Shown one piece after another: positions 1 to 6,728 of a stretch of 13,020 nt of DNA (the first letter of the stretch is position 1; every line of letters begins with the position of its first letter). The translations under genes and the position numbers were made by a program. The DNA comes from Pseudomonadota bacterium (GTDB lineage: Bacteria; Pseudomonadota; Alphaproteobacteria; Acetobacterales; Acetobacteraceae). Under the pieces are notes generated by a model that saw only the letters and a program-made list of their open reading frames with translations, was not told the DNA's origin and made no database searches. The stretch lies in the NCBI GenBank assembly GCA_021780935.1, contig JAJXXT010000039.1:1-13020 (forward strand). Reading direction: 5' to 3'.

Positions 1-34
1 GACGAGCGGGCCGCTTCGCGGCATCGCCAACGGA

Positions 35-66
35 TCGAACGGCGCGGGTATCGAACGGCGTGGGTA
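35..66. repeat. 16-bp tandem direct repeat, two copies
   Basis: Two adjacent 16-base units (35-50 and 51-66), TCGAACGGCGCGGGTA and TCGAACGGCGTGGGTA, differ at one base. They lie in the gene-free left edge of the window. The rest of bases 1-79 shows no supportable gene: two plus-strand frames close early, and the third stays open only to about base 203 with no recognisable product. The repeat may be a local slippage duplication or part of something truncated by the window edge. No function is claimed. Confidence 0.6.
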
Positions 67-79
67 AGGATGCCGGTGG

Positions 80-163
80 TCACACGGGAGAGCTGAAACG
101 CTCCTGCGCGCACGCCAGCCGCGGCCCGCCGGAGCTGCCAGGCCTCAGCCGTTCGTTCGCCAT
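80..163 (-). CDS. possible 27-codon small ORF with strong Shine-Dalgarno
   Basis: A minus-strand ATG at 163-161 is preceded by AAGGGGAGG (complement of 169-177) with 5-base spacing, one of the better ribosome-binding sites in the window. The frame runs 27 codons to a TGA at 82-80, and 23 of the 27 codons end in G or C, as expected of coding sequence in this genome. The product, beginning MANERLRPGSSGG, is not recognised. One of the other minus-strand frames stays open from here to the window edge, so this could be the start of a longer divergent gene broken by a frameshift. It could equally be a small peptide gene or chance. Confidence is low. Confidence 0.25.
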   Translation of the reverse strand: MANERLRPGSSGGPRLACAQERFSSPV

Positions 164-238
164 CGGTGCCTCCCCTTGCGGCGTTGCGTGCCGGCCACTC
201 TAATGCTGCCGGCCGACCGACGAAACGACCGGAGCGTG

Positions 239-1219
239 ATGTTGAAAATCGTGTTTCATGGCGAGGATACAGCACCCTTCGCCGAGGGATTCGCCGCGTT
301 GCTCGCCATGCCAGCCGCGATCGCGCAGCTGCCCGCCACCCTGCCCGATGCGGCCGCCCGCCAGGCCTATAAGGCGGCGGACGTGGTGATCGCCAACCGC
401 TTCGCCGCCGATGGCCCGATCCCGCACCAGCTGAAGCTGCTGCACGCCCCGGCCGCCGGCTATGACGGAATTCGTCTCGATGCCGTCCCGTCCGGGGCCT
501 TCGTCTGCAATTGTTTCGGCCACGAGACAGCCATCGCCGAATACGTCATGGCCGCCCTGCTCGCGCGCTGTGTGCCGCTGACCGAGGCCGACACCCGGCT
601 GCGCCAGGGCGACTGGGCCTATCAGTCGGGCGATCCCGCGCGCGTGCACCCCGAGCTTGCCGCGATGACGCTCGGGCTGTGCGGCTTCGGCCATATCGGC
701 AAGGCGATCGCCGCACGCGCGCGCGCCTTCGGCATGCGGGTCCTGGTGGCGAACCGCTCGCCCGTGCCGGCCTCGCCGCTGTTCGACCAGGCGTTCGGCC
801 TGCGTGATCGCGGCTTCTGGTCAGCGGCCGATGCGATCGTGGTTTCCTTGCCGCTCACCGCGGACACACAAGGTCTCGTCGGCGCTGACGAACTCGGGGC
901 GATGCGCACGAGCGCGGTCGTCATGAATGTCGGCCGCGGACCGGTGATCGACGAGGCCGCGCTCTATGACGCGCTGTCCCAGCGCCGGATTGGCGGCGCG
1001 GTGATCGATACCTGGTACCGCTACCCCTCGCCCGGCGAACCTCATCCGCTGCCTTCGTCGCTGCCCTTCCACGAACTCGCCAACATCGTCATGACACCGC
1101 ACATGTCGGGCTGGACCAGCGGCACGATCGCCCGCCGGCGCGAGCTCATCGCACGCAACATCCAGCGCCTCGCACGTGGCGAGGCGCTGGAGAACGTGAT
1201 CCGGCCGAAGCTGGACTGA
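239..1219 (+). CDS. D-isomer-specific 2-hydroxyacid dehydrogenase (putative 2-keto-aldonate / hydroxypyruvate reductase)
   Basis: The 326-residue product is typical in length for the D-2-hydroxyacid dehydrogenase family, which reversibly reduces 2-keto acids in the cytoplasm. The Rossmann motif GFGHIG is at residues 149-154. The catalytic trio of the family is visible as R233 (NVGRG), E267 (GEP) and H288 (TPHMSG). After the second Rossmann strand comes N172-R173-S174 in place of an acidic residue, which favours NADP(H). The start is the ATG at 239, 4 bases after GGAG (231-234). GTG at 236 or TTG at 242 are near-equal alternatives, while an upstream in-frame TTG at 176 adds residues outside the usual family start. 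The gene converges on the MFS gene with only 12 bases between stop codons. Beside idonate/gluconate genes, a GhrB-like role (2-keto-gluconate or 2-keto-gulonate reduction) is an inference. Specificity cannot be read from the sequence. Confidence 0.9.
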   Translation: MLKIVFHGEDTAPFAEGFAALLAMPAAIAQLPATLPDAAARQAYKAADVVIANRFAADGPIPHQLKLLHAPAAGYDGIRLDAVPSGAFVCNCFGHETAIAEYVMAALLARCVPLTEADTRLRQGDWAYQSGDPARVHPELAAMTLGLCGFGHIGKAIAARARAFGMRVLVANRSPVPASPLFDQAFGLRDRGFWSAADAIVVSLPLTADTQGLVGADELGAMRTSAVVMNVGRGPVIDEAALYDALSQRRIGGAVIDTWYRYPSPGEPHPLPSSLPFHELANIVMTPHMSGWTSGTIARRRELIARNIQRLARGEALENVIRPKLD

Positions 1220-1231
1220 GGCCGCGAAACC

Positions 1232-2599
1232 TCAATCCTGCTCGAAGCCGTAGACCTCGGGCAGGATGAAGATCGCGCTGAGCAGACCGATCAACGGGAA
1301 GACCGCGACCAGCAGCGTTGCGCTCGCCTGGCCGATGGCCGCGAACAGCGAGGGGAACAGGAAGATCGCGAGGAACGCCGGCAGCTTGACGAACATGTAG
1401 GCGAAGCCGGATGCCGTGCCGCGATACTGCGGCCGCGCCACCACCGAGGGGATGGTCATGCAGTTCGATGCATCCCAGTAATGACCCCAGAGCATCGCCG
1501 CCGCCGCGAAGGGCAGTACCATCTTGGCGTCGTGAAACAGCGCCCAGGCCGCCACCAGCAGCGAGACCAGCACGATGCCGAATCCCCACTGGCTGATGCC
1601 GCGATGGCCGATCTTGGGCGTGATCAGCGGCCCGACCCAGCCGGAAATGGCAGCGATGACATAGAGCGCCATCGTCACCAGCGTGGTGCCCAGCACGGTG
1701 GAGACGCCCACCATCACGAACAGCGTCGGGATGTAGAAAGCGAAGGTGGAGAACTCGCCGCTCTGCGCCACGCAGGCGATCCAGCCGGCGAAGGTCGCGC
1801 GCCCGCGCAGCGGATCGCGGAACGTCTCGGAGAGGAACGCCATGGCGCGCGGCCGCGGCACCGTCACGTCATGGTCCGGCAGCATGTCGAGCGCGTCGTC
1901 GAACTGCCGCGCCGCCACTTGCTTCGCCTCGCGGAAACGGCCGCGCCGGACCAGCCAAACCACGGTCTCGGGCAGGTCGTGGCGCAGGAACAGGATCACC
2001 GCCGCCGGCACCACGCCGAGGCCGAGCGTCACGCGCCAGATCAACTCGTGGTCCATGCCGGAAAGGATGAAGACGGTGACCACCGCGAGCGTGATCACCT
2101 GCCCGACCGCGAACATGAACTGCCAGCGATTGCCCATCACCTCGCGATCGCCCTTGGGCATCGCGTCCATGATGTAGGTGTAGCCGTTGGAGATGTCGCT
2201 GCCGAGGGGAATACCCAGCACCAGCCGCACCACCGCAAGCCAGGCCACGCTCGGCACGAAAGCCTGGGCGATGGCGAAGATGATGAACATGATCATGGTG
2301 GAGAGGAACATCACGCGCCTTCCCAGCCGGTCGGTGAGCCAGCCACCGGCGATCGCGCCGACCACGGCTCCTCCCTGCGTTCCCGCCGCGGCCAGGCCCA
2401 GCAGCAGCGCGCTCGGATGGTATTGCTGGCTGATAAAGATCAGCACGAAGGCGATGGAGTAGAGGTCCCAGGCCTCGATGAGAATCGAGGCCATCATCAG
2501 CCAACCGATCCGGTTGCCCTTGGGGTTGAACTTCGTGACCAGGTGGCGGACGGCCTGGTCCATCGCCGTTTGTTCCGATATCGTTATTGACACCGTCAT
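1232..2599 (-). CDS. MFS transporter, probable sugar-acid importer
   Basis: The 455-residue inner-membrane protein has about 12 hydrophobic segments in two halves (roughly residues 31-206 and 270-447), joined by a polar central loop (207-269). The MFS signature between helices 2 and 3 is clear: GGWLTDRLGRR (85-95). The sequence LPETVVWL (209-216) at the start of the central loop resembles the PESPRWL motif of the sugar-porter and aromatic-acid branches. An acidic residue sits in helix 1 (D45). It is the last gene of the minus-strand operon, 42 bases after idnO. The start at 2599 has AGGGAG close by (3-base gap); Met13 at 2563 is an alternative. Context suggests import of a hexonate such as idonate, gluconate or a keto-gluconate. 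The substrate is inferred, not seen. Confidence 0.9.
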   Translation of the reverse strand: MTVSITISEQTAMDQAVRHLVTKFNPKGNRIGWLMMASILIEAWDLYSIAFVLIFISQQYHPSALLLGLAAAGTQGGAVVGAIAGGWLTDRLGRRVMFLSTMIMFIIFAIAQAFVPSVAWLAVVRLVLGIPLGSDISNGYTYIMDAMPKGDREVMGNRWQFMFAVGQVITLAVVTVFILSGMDHELIWRVTLGLGVVPAAVILFLRHDLPETVVWLVRRGRFREAKQVAARQFDDALDMLPDHDVTVPRPRAMAFLSETFRDPLRGRATFAGWIACVAQSGEFSTFAFYIPTLFVMVGVSTVLGTTLVTMALYVIAAISGWVGPLITPKIGHRGISQWGFGIVLVSLLVAAWALFHDAKMVLPFAAAAMLWGHYWDASNCMTIPSVVARPQYRGTASGFAYMFVKLPAFLAIFLFPSLFAAIGQASATLLVAVFPLIGLLSAIFILPEVYGFEQD

Positions 2600-2641
2600 C
2601 TTCTCCCTATGATAGCGTTGCGGGCGGTTAGCACGCCTTGT

Positions 2642-3415
2642 TCAGAGTACGGCCAGCATGCCGCCGTCGACGTAGATGATCTGCCCGTTCACGTAGTCGG
2701 ACGCGGCCGAGGCGAGGAACACAGCGGTGCCGATCAGCTCCTCCGGCCGGCCCCAGCGGCGCGCCGGCGTACGCCCGACGACCCAGGCATTGAAGGCCTC
2801 GTCCTTGACCAGCGCCGCGTTCATCTGCGTCAGCATGTAGCCGGGGCCGATCGCGTTCGCCTGGATGCCGTGCGCCGCCCACTCTGCGGTCATCGCGCGG
2901 GTCAGCATGCGGATGCCGCCTTTGGCAGCCGTGTAGGGCGCAACCGTCGCGCGCGCCGCCTCGCTGGTGAGAGAGGCGATGTTGATGATCTTGCCGCGCC
3001 CGCGCGGGATCATGCGTTTTGCCGCCTCGCGCCCGATGACGAACGCACTGGTGAGGTTGGTCTCGATCACCCGCCGCCAGTCCGCCGTGTCCAGCTCCAC
3101 CATCGGCCGGCGGAACTGGATGCCGGCGTTGTTGACCAGGATGTCGATCTCGATCCCCTGCCCGTCGAGCCGCGCAAAGGCCGCCAGGATCTCGGGTTCC
3201 GATGTAACATCGAAACAGGCCTCGTGAACCACGACGCCCCTGGCGCGCAGCGCCGCCGCGGTCTCGGCGAGCCGCGCGGCATCGACGCCGTTCAGCACGA
3301 TCGCGGCCCCCGCGTCCGCCAGGCCCTCGGCGATGGCGCGGCCGAGCCCGCGTGAGGATCCCGTCACCAGCGCGGTGCGCCCAGCGAGGTCGAACATCGC
3401 CCCGCCCATCGTCAC
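2642..3415 (-). CDS. idnO: SDR-family oxidoreductase, gluconate 5-dehydrogenase (5-keto-D-gluconate reductase) type
   Basis: This is a 257-residue classical short-chain dehydrogenase. Visible motifs are the cofactor loop TGSSRGLG (18-25), NNAG (95-98) and the catalytic N120, S148, Y161 and K165. The basic R22 before the second loop glycine and the lack of an acidic residue after strand 2 point to NADP(H). The stretches AGIQFRRP, DEAFNAW, RTPARRWG.PEELIG and the C-terminal VDGGMLAVL closely resemble, from memory, E. coli IdnO, which interconverts 5-keto-D-gluconate and D-gluconate. A partner idnD lies on the divergent strand, supporting this. The GTG start (3415) overlaps the preceding gene's TGA in GTGA, suggesting translational coupling. 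ATG codons at 3409 and 3397 are alternatives, the latter matching the usual family N-terminus. KduD-like activity is the main alternative function. Confidence 0.87.
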   Translation of the reverse strand: MTMGGAMFDLAGRTALVTGSSRGLGRAIAEGLADAGAAIVLNGVDAARLAETAAALRARGVVVHEACFDVTSEPEILAAFARLDGQGIEIDILVNNAGIQFRRPMVELDTADWRRVIETNLTSAFVIGREAAKRMIPRGRGKIINIASLTSEAARATVAPYTAAKGGIRMLTRAMTAEWAAHGIQANAIGPGYMLTQMNAALVKDEAFNAWVVGRTPARRWGRPEELIGTAVFLASAASDYVNGQIIYVDGGMLAVL

Positions 3416-4611
3416 GCCTGCGAGCGGCGCACGGTGAGATCGGAGCGGTCGAAGACGGCTGGCTGCAGCTCGGTGCCGAGCCCAGGCGCCTGCATCGGCA
3501 GCACGTAGCCGTTCTCGATCACCGGCATCTGCGTCACCAGCTCGCGATACCAGCCGGTGTAGAAGGCTCTTACGCTTTCCTGGATCAGCGTGTTGGGCTG
3601 GCTGAAGGAGGCATGGATACCGGCGATGAACCCGACCGGCCCCACGCAGTCGTGCGGCGCGAAGGGGCGATGGAAGGTGTCGGCGAGGGCGGCGATCTTG
3701 CGCCCCTCGGTCAGGCCGCCGGTCCAGCAGAGATCGGCCATCACGACGCCGATGGCATCGCGCTCGAGCATGTCCTTATAGGGAAAGCGCGTGCCCAGCG
3801 TCTCGCTCGCGCAGGTCCACACGCTGGTGCTGCGCGCGAACTCGCCCAGCGCCTGCGGTGAGTTCATGCGGATCGGGTCCTCGTACCAGGTGGGATCGTA
3901 TTGTTCGAGGATCCGGGCCAGCTTCTTGGCCATCGGCAGGTTCCACAGGCAATGGAACTCCACCATGATCTCCATTCGGTCGCCGACGGCGCGGCGGATT
4001 TTCTCGAACGGCTCGAGCGCCGTCTTGAGCTGCGCGGGGGTGATGGAGGCGCCGTCGTTTTCGATCGCCGCGGGATCGAACGGCCAGATCTTCATCGCCG
4101 TGATGCCCTGCGCGAGCAGGCTCTCCGCCAGCACGTCGGCGCGCGTCATGAACGCGTTAAGGTCCTCGTAGGGGCCGGCGGATTCGTCGAAATTCCAGGT
4201 GGAGACAGGCTTGATGCTGTTGGTACGGACATAACCATAGCCGGCGCAGGTGTTGTAGATGCGCTGGCGCGGGCGGCACAGCCCGCCCAGCATCTGGTGC
4301 ACCGGCTGCCCGCAGAGCTTGCCGAACGCATCCCACAGCGCAATGTCGATGGCCGAGGCGGCGCGGTGTTCGACGCCGGTGCTCGCCTGCGCCATCGGCA
4401 GGTTCAGCATCTCGCGGTGCAGCGCCTCGATATGCAACGCGTCCCGCCCCAGCAGCCTGCCGGCAAGCGTGTTGTGGATATGCGCTTCCACCGCCTCCGC
4501 GCCATAGAACGTCTCGCCCAGACCGACGATGCCGCCATCCGTGTGGACGCGCACCCACAGGACGTTGGCGAACTCCGCCGCCCGCAGCGTCTCCAGCATG
4601 GTGATCTTCAT
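3412..4611 (-). CDS. mandelate racemase/muconate lactonizing-type enolase-superfamily protein, probable sugar-acid dehydratase
   Basis: The 399-residue product has the superfamily layout: an N-terminal capping domain (about 1-125, with GIVGLGETFYG) and a beta-barrel. Probable magnesium ligands are E218 (MVEFHCLW), E244 (YEDP) and E270 (CASE). H320 (FAPHD) with D293 (MADLCWTGG) fits the His-Asp dyad of the mandelate racemase subgroup. The second-strand motif is K174-I-W176 rather than the KxK of the racemases and muconate enzymes. Enzymes of this class usually dehydrate aldonic or aldaric acids to 2-keto-3-deoxy acids. The start is the ATG at 4611, preceded by GGGGGAAA; a longer frame reaching 4659 has no comparable site and adds a poorly conserved leader. 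It is the first gene of the operon, overlapping idnO by 4 bases. Gluconate or idonate dehydration is inferred from neighbours only. Confidence 0.88.
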   Translation of the reverse strand: MKITMLETLRAAEFANVLWVRVHTDGGIVGLGETFYGAEAVEAHIHNTLAGRLLGRDALHIEALHREMLNLPMAQASTGVEHRAASAIDIALWDAFGKLCGQPVHQMLGGLCRPRQRIYNTCAGYGYVRTNSIKPVSTWNFDESAGPYEDLNAFMTRADVLAESLLAQGITAMKIWPFDPAAIENDGASITPAQLKTALEPFEKIRRAVGDRMEIMVEFHCLWNLPMAKKLARILEQYDPTWYEDPIRMNSPQALGEFARSTSVWTCASETLGTRFPYKDMLERDAIGVVMADLCWTGGLTEGRKIAALADTFHRPFAPHDCVGPVGFIAGIHASFSQPNTLIQESVRAFYTGWYRELVTQMPVIENGYVLPMQAPGLGTELQPAVFDRSDLTVRRSQA

Positions 4612-4682
4612 CGTCGTTTCCCCCGCCCCGGAACGTTGCCCGGGATCGCCTGTCGCCATCGCGCGCCCGCATTTCCGTGCCC

Positions 4683-4710
4683 GCTATGGCAGGTTTGCAT
4701 ATGTTGTAAA
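4683..4710 (-). promoter_or_regulatory. candidate promoter of the dehydratase-idnO-transporter operon
   Basis: On the minus strand, TTTACA (complement of 4705-4710; five of six bases match TTGACA) is followed 16 bases on by CATAGC (complement of 4683-4688; three of six match TATAAT). The -35 element lies inside the AT-rich dyad at 4701-4722, so a repressor bound there would block it. The -10 match is poor, and the call rests mainly on position: 72 bases upstream of the operon's first start codon, in the only AT-rich part of the gap. Confidence 0.3.
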
Positions 4711-4722
4711 ATATCACAATAT
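4701..4722. promoter_or_regulatory. AT-rich dyad, candidate GntR-family operator in divergent promoter region
   Basis: This 22-base imperfect inverted repeat has the pattern AT.TTGT.A.A | T.T.ACAA.AT, with 8 of 11 positions paired. It sits in the 178-base gap between the divergent dehydratase and regulator genes. Its sequence is strikingly AT-rich against very GC-rich surroundings. A direct repeat is also present: ATATGTTGT (4699-4707) and ATATGTCGT (4719-4727), offset by 20 bases, close to two helical turns. GntR/FadR-type regulators bind such short dyads, and the adjacent gene encodes one. Binding by that protein is inferred. Apart from this site and the candidate promoter, I see nothing else in the gap. 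Confidence 0.55.
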
Positions 4723-4789
4723 GTCGTCCATGCCCCTGCGCGCCGATCCACGCTAAGCTGGCCGAACGTATGTCGAGGGGAGACAAGTG

Positions 4790-5617
4790 ATGCCGGCGCT
4801 GCAACAGAGGCGGGAACGCCGCATTGCTCCGGCGCGATCGGACAAGGCGGAGGCGACCGGCGGCGCGCCGGCGCGCCCGCGCCGCACCGACCTCGCGGAG
4901 CTCGCCTATAACCGGCTCGAAGCCCTGATCGCGAACTGCACGCTGCGGCCGGGTCTGCCGGTCTCGATCCAGGAGCTGCAGGCCTACACGGAGCTCGGCC
5001 GCACCCCGACGCACCAGGCGGTGCAGCGGCTCGCCGCGGACACGCTGCTGCGCATCCGCCCGCGCCACGGGCTGCGGATCGCCCCGGTCGACCTCGCACG
5101 CGAGCGCACGCTGGTGGCGTTGCGCCGCGAGATGGAGCGTTTCGTGGTCCGCCTGGCCAGCGAGCGGCTGACCGCTTCCCATCGCAACCAGATCCTGCAC
5201 CTCGCGGGTCGGCTGCGCGAGGAAGCGGCGTCGATGTCCGTCGATGCGTTTAACATGCTGGACCGACGCATCGATGCGCTGCTCGTCGCCGCGGCCGGCG
5301 AACCTTTCCTGGAGCACACGCTGCACCCGCTGCACATCATTTTCCGCCGCACCGGCTGGATCTACCATAGCTGCGTCCGCCCCAAGGAGGGGCTGCGCAG
5401 CAGCATCGAGTGCCATCTCGACATCCTCGACGCCGTCCAGGCCAGGAACGCGCGCGAGGCCGCCGCTGCCGCCGACCGACTCGTCGGCTTCAGTGGCGGT
5501 ATGCTGGACGTGCTCGAGAACGAAGGCGATCCCGCGCTGTTCGACATCACCATCGAACCCCAGCCGCCCACCACCGGGCGCGAGCGCGGCCATACCAGCC
5601 GAGGAACGTACCCATGA
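4790..5617 (+). CDS. GntR-family transcriptional regulator, FadR/FCD subfamily
   Basis: This 275-residue DNA-binding regulator probably controls the surrounding sugar-acid genes. An unusual basic, Pro/Ala-rich leader (1-33) precedes the winged helix-turn-helix (about 34-100: LAELAYNRLEALI, then SIQELQAYTELGRTPTHQAVQRL with the wing RPRHGLRI). The C-terminal all-helical FCD ligand domain spans about 107-243 and keeps H209 (ECHLDIL). At the position where the family normally has the first metal-binding His of the D-x3-H pair, D158 is followed by D162 instead, so metal binding may be altered. The ATG start at 4790 is downstream of GAGGGGAG (4776-4783); GTG at 4787 is an equal alternative. It overlaps idnD by 4 bases (ATGA), implying coupled translation. 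The ligand is unknown, probably a hexonate or keto-hexonate. Confidence 0.92.
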   Translation: MPALQQRRERRIAPARSDKAEATGGAPARPRRTDLAELAYNRLEALIANCTLRPGLPVSIQELQAYTELGRTPTHQAVQRLAADTLLRIRPRHGLRIAPVDLARERTLVALRREMERFVVRLASERLTASHRNQILHLAGRLREEAASMSVDAFNMLDRRIDALLVAAAGEPFLEHTLHPLHIIFRRTGWIYHSCVRPKEGLRSSIECHLDILDAVQARNAREAAAAADRLVGFSGGMLDVLENEGDPALFDITIEPQPPTTGRERGHTSRGTYP

Positions 5618-6651
5618 AAGCTGCCGTCATCCATGCCGCCCGCGACCTGCGCATCGAGGAGACGGATCTGCTCGACCCGATGGGCCCGAACGATGTCACC
5701 GTGCGCGTTCGCGCCGGCGGCATCTGCGGCTCGGACCTGCATTACTACCAGGATGGCGGCTTTGGCACGGTGCGCGTGCGCGAGCCGATGATCCTCGGCC
5801 ACGAGGCGGCTGGGGAGATCCTCGCCGTAGGCGCGGGCGTGACGCATCTGCGCACCGGGCAGCGGGTCGCAATCAACCCCAGCCGGGCCTGCGGCCATTG
5901 CCAGTACTGCCTGCGCGGCATGCCGCGGCACTGCCTGGACATGCGCTTCAACGGCAGCGCCATGCGGATGCCGCATGTGCAGGGCCTGTTCCGGGAACGT
6001 TACGTCTGCCCGGCGCACCAGGTGGTGCCGGTGGGCGAGGACGTGCCGCTCGCCATTGCCGCCTTCGCGGAGCCGCTCGCGGTCTGCCTGCACGCCGCGC
6101 GCCAGGCCGGCGACCTGCAGGGAAGGCGTGTGCTGGTCACCGGTTGCGGGCCGATCGGCGCACTCTGCGTGCTGGTCGCGCGCCACGCCGGTGCGCGGCA
6201 GGTGGTGGTGACCGACATCGCCGACGCCCCGCTCGCGATCGGCGCGCGCATCGGCGCCGACCAGGCGCTGAACACGCGCGAGAACCCGCGCGCGCTCGCG
6301 CCCTTCACGGAAAACAAGGGCGTCTTCGACGTCGTGTTCGAGGCATCGGGCGCGGCGCCGGCACTGGCCGACGCGCTGCTGACCGCGCGCGCGGGCGCGA
6401 CGCTCGTGCAAGTCGGCATCGGTGGCCCGGAAGTGCCCGTGGCCCTCAACACCGTGGTGGCCAAAGAGATCGCCGTGCGCGGCAGCTTCCGCTTCGACGA
6501 GGAGTTCGCCTGGGCGGTGGAGTTCCTCGCCGCCGGGCGCATCGATGTCCGCCCGCTGCTGACCGAGACCGTGGACCTGCTGGACGCTGTGCGCGGCTTC
6601 GAGCTGGCGGTGGATCGCGGCCGGGCGATGAAGGTGCAGATTGCGCTCTGA
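5614..6651 (+). CDS. idnD: zinc-dependent L-idonate 5-dehydrogenase
   Basis: The 345-residue medium-chain alcohol dehydrogenase oxidises, by family, L-idonate to 5-keto-D-gluconate. Catalytic-zinc residues C38, H63-E64 and E153 are present, as are the four structural-zinc cysteines C93, C96, C99 and C107. The Rossmann loop GCGPIG is at 177-182, and D201 after the second strand favours NAD over NADP. The N-terminal segment GGICGSDLHYYQDGGFG and the region NGSAMRMPHVQGLF..YV are, from memory, characteristic of the IdnD group rather than of sorbitol or threonine dehydrogenases. The start at 5614 has GAGGAA (5601-5606) 7 bases upstream, inside the end of the regulator gene. The neighbouring idnO-like gene supplies the next step of the same pathway. 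A related hexitol or hexonate dehydrogenase is the alternative. Confidence 0.92.
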   Translation: MKAAVIHAARDLRIEETDLLDPMGPNDVTVRVRAGGICGSDLHYYQDGGFGTVRVREPMILGHEAAGEILAVGAGVTHLRTGQRVAINPSRACGHCQYCLRGMPRHCLDMRFNGSAMRMPHVQGLFRERYVCPAHQVVPVGEDVPLAIAAFAEPLAVCLHAARQAGDLQGRRVLVTGCGPIGALCVLVARHAGARQVVVTDIADAPLAIGARIGADQALNTRENPRALAPFTENKGVFDVVFEASGAAPALADALLTARAGATLVQVGIGGPEVPVALNTVVAKEIAVRGSFRFDEEFAWAVEFLAAGRIDVRPLLTETVDLLDAVRGFELAVDRGRAMKVQIAL

Positions 6652-6666
6652 GCCCACCGCTCGGCG

Positions 6667-6689
6667 CGCCCGGCAAAACCCGCCGGGCG
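6667..6689. promoter_or_regulatory. perfect 8-bp GC-rich inverted repeat before fliF (operator or terminator)
   Basis: CGCCCGGC (6667-6674) and GCCGGGCG (6682-6689) form a perfect 8-bp stem around the 7-base loop AAAACCC. The repeat lies 15 bases after the idnD stop codon and 39 bases before the fliF start. It could be a factor-independent terminator closing the idnR-idnD unit, but no T-run follows (ATTAACCGCTT). It could instead be an operator for fliF. The FlbD regulator encoded four genes downstream acts, in Caulobacter, through GC-rich dyads near flagellar promoters including fliF. The sequence alone does not separate the two. The remaining bases of the 77-base gap show no clear sigma-70 or sigma-54 promoter. 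Confidence 0.5.
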
Positions 6690-6728
6690 ATTAACCGCTT
6701 CGGAAGCCACGCCCGCCATTCTCGGTGC

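Noticed and set aside
1481..2590. Plus-strand open frame (369 codons) opposite the MFS gene
   Set aside because: It is His/Arg/Asp-rich and without a recognisable domain. The opposite strand encodes a clear 12-helix transporter.
4612..4659. N-terminal extension of the dehydratase to an upstream start at 4659
   Set aside because: The 16 extra residues are unlike the family N-terminus. The ATG at 4611 begins the standard MKIT start and has a purine-rich site (GGGGGAAA) ahead of it.
4770..4790. Six-codon upstream frame (ATG to TGA) ending on the regulator's start codon (TGATG)
   Set aside because: It has no Shine-Dalgarno of its own, and its codons are largely the regulator's ribosome-binding site. 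Probably coincidence.
5244..6728. Upstream extension of the fliF reading frame through idnD and the regulator gene
   Set aside because: The frame is open only because of base composition. The translation is Arg/Pro/Ala-rich, and family similarity begins at the GTG at 6729.
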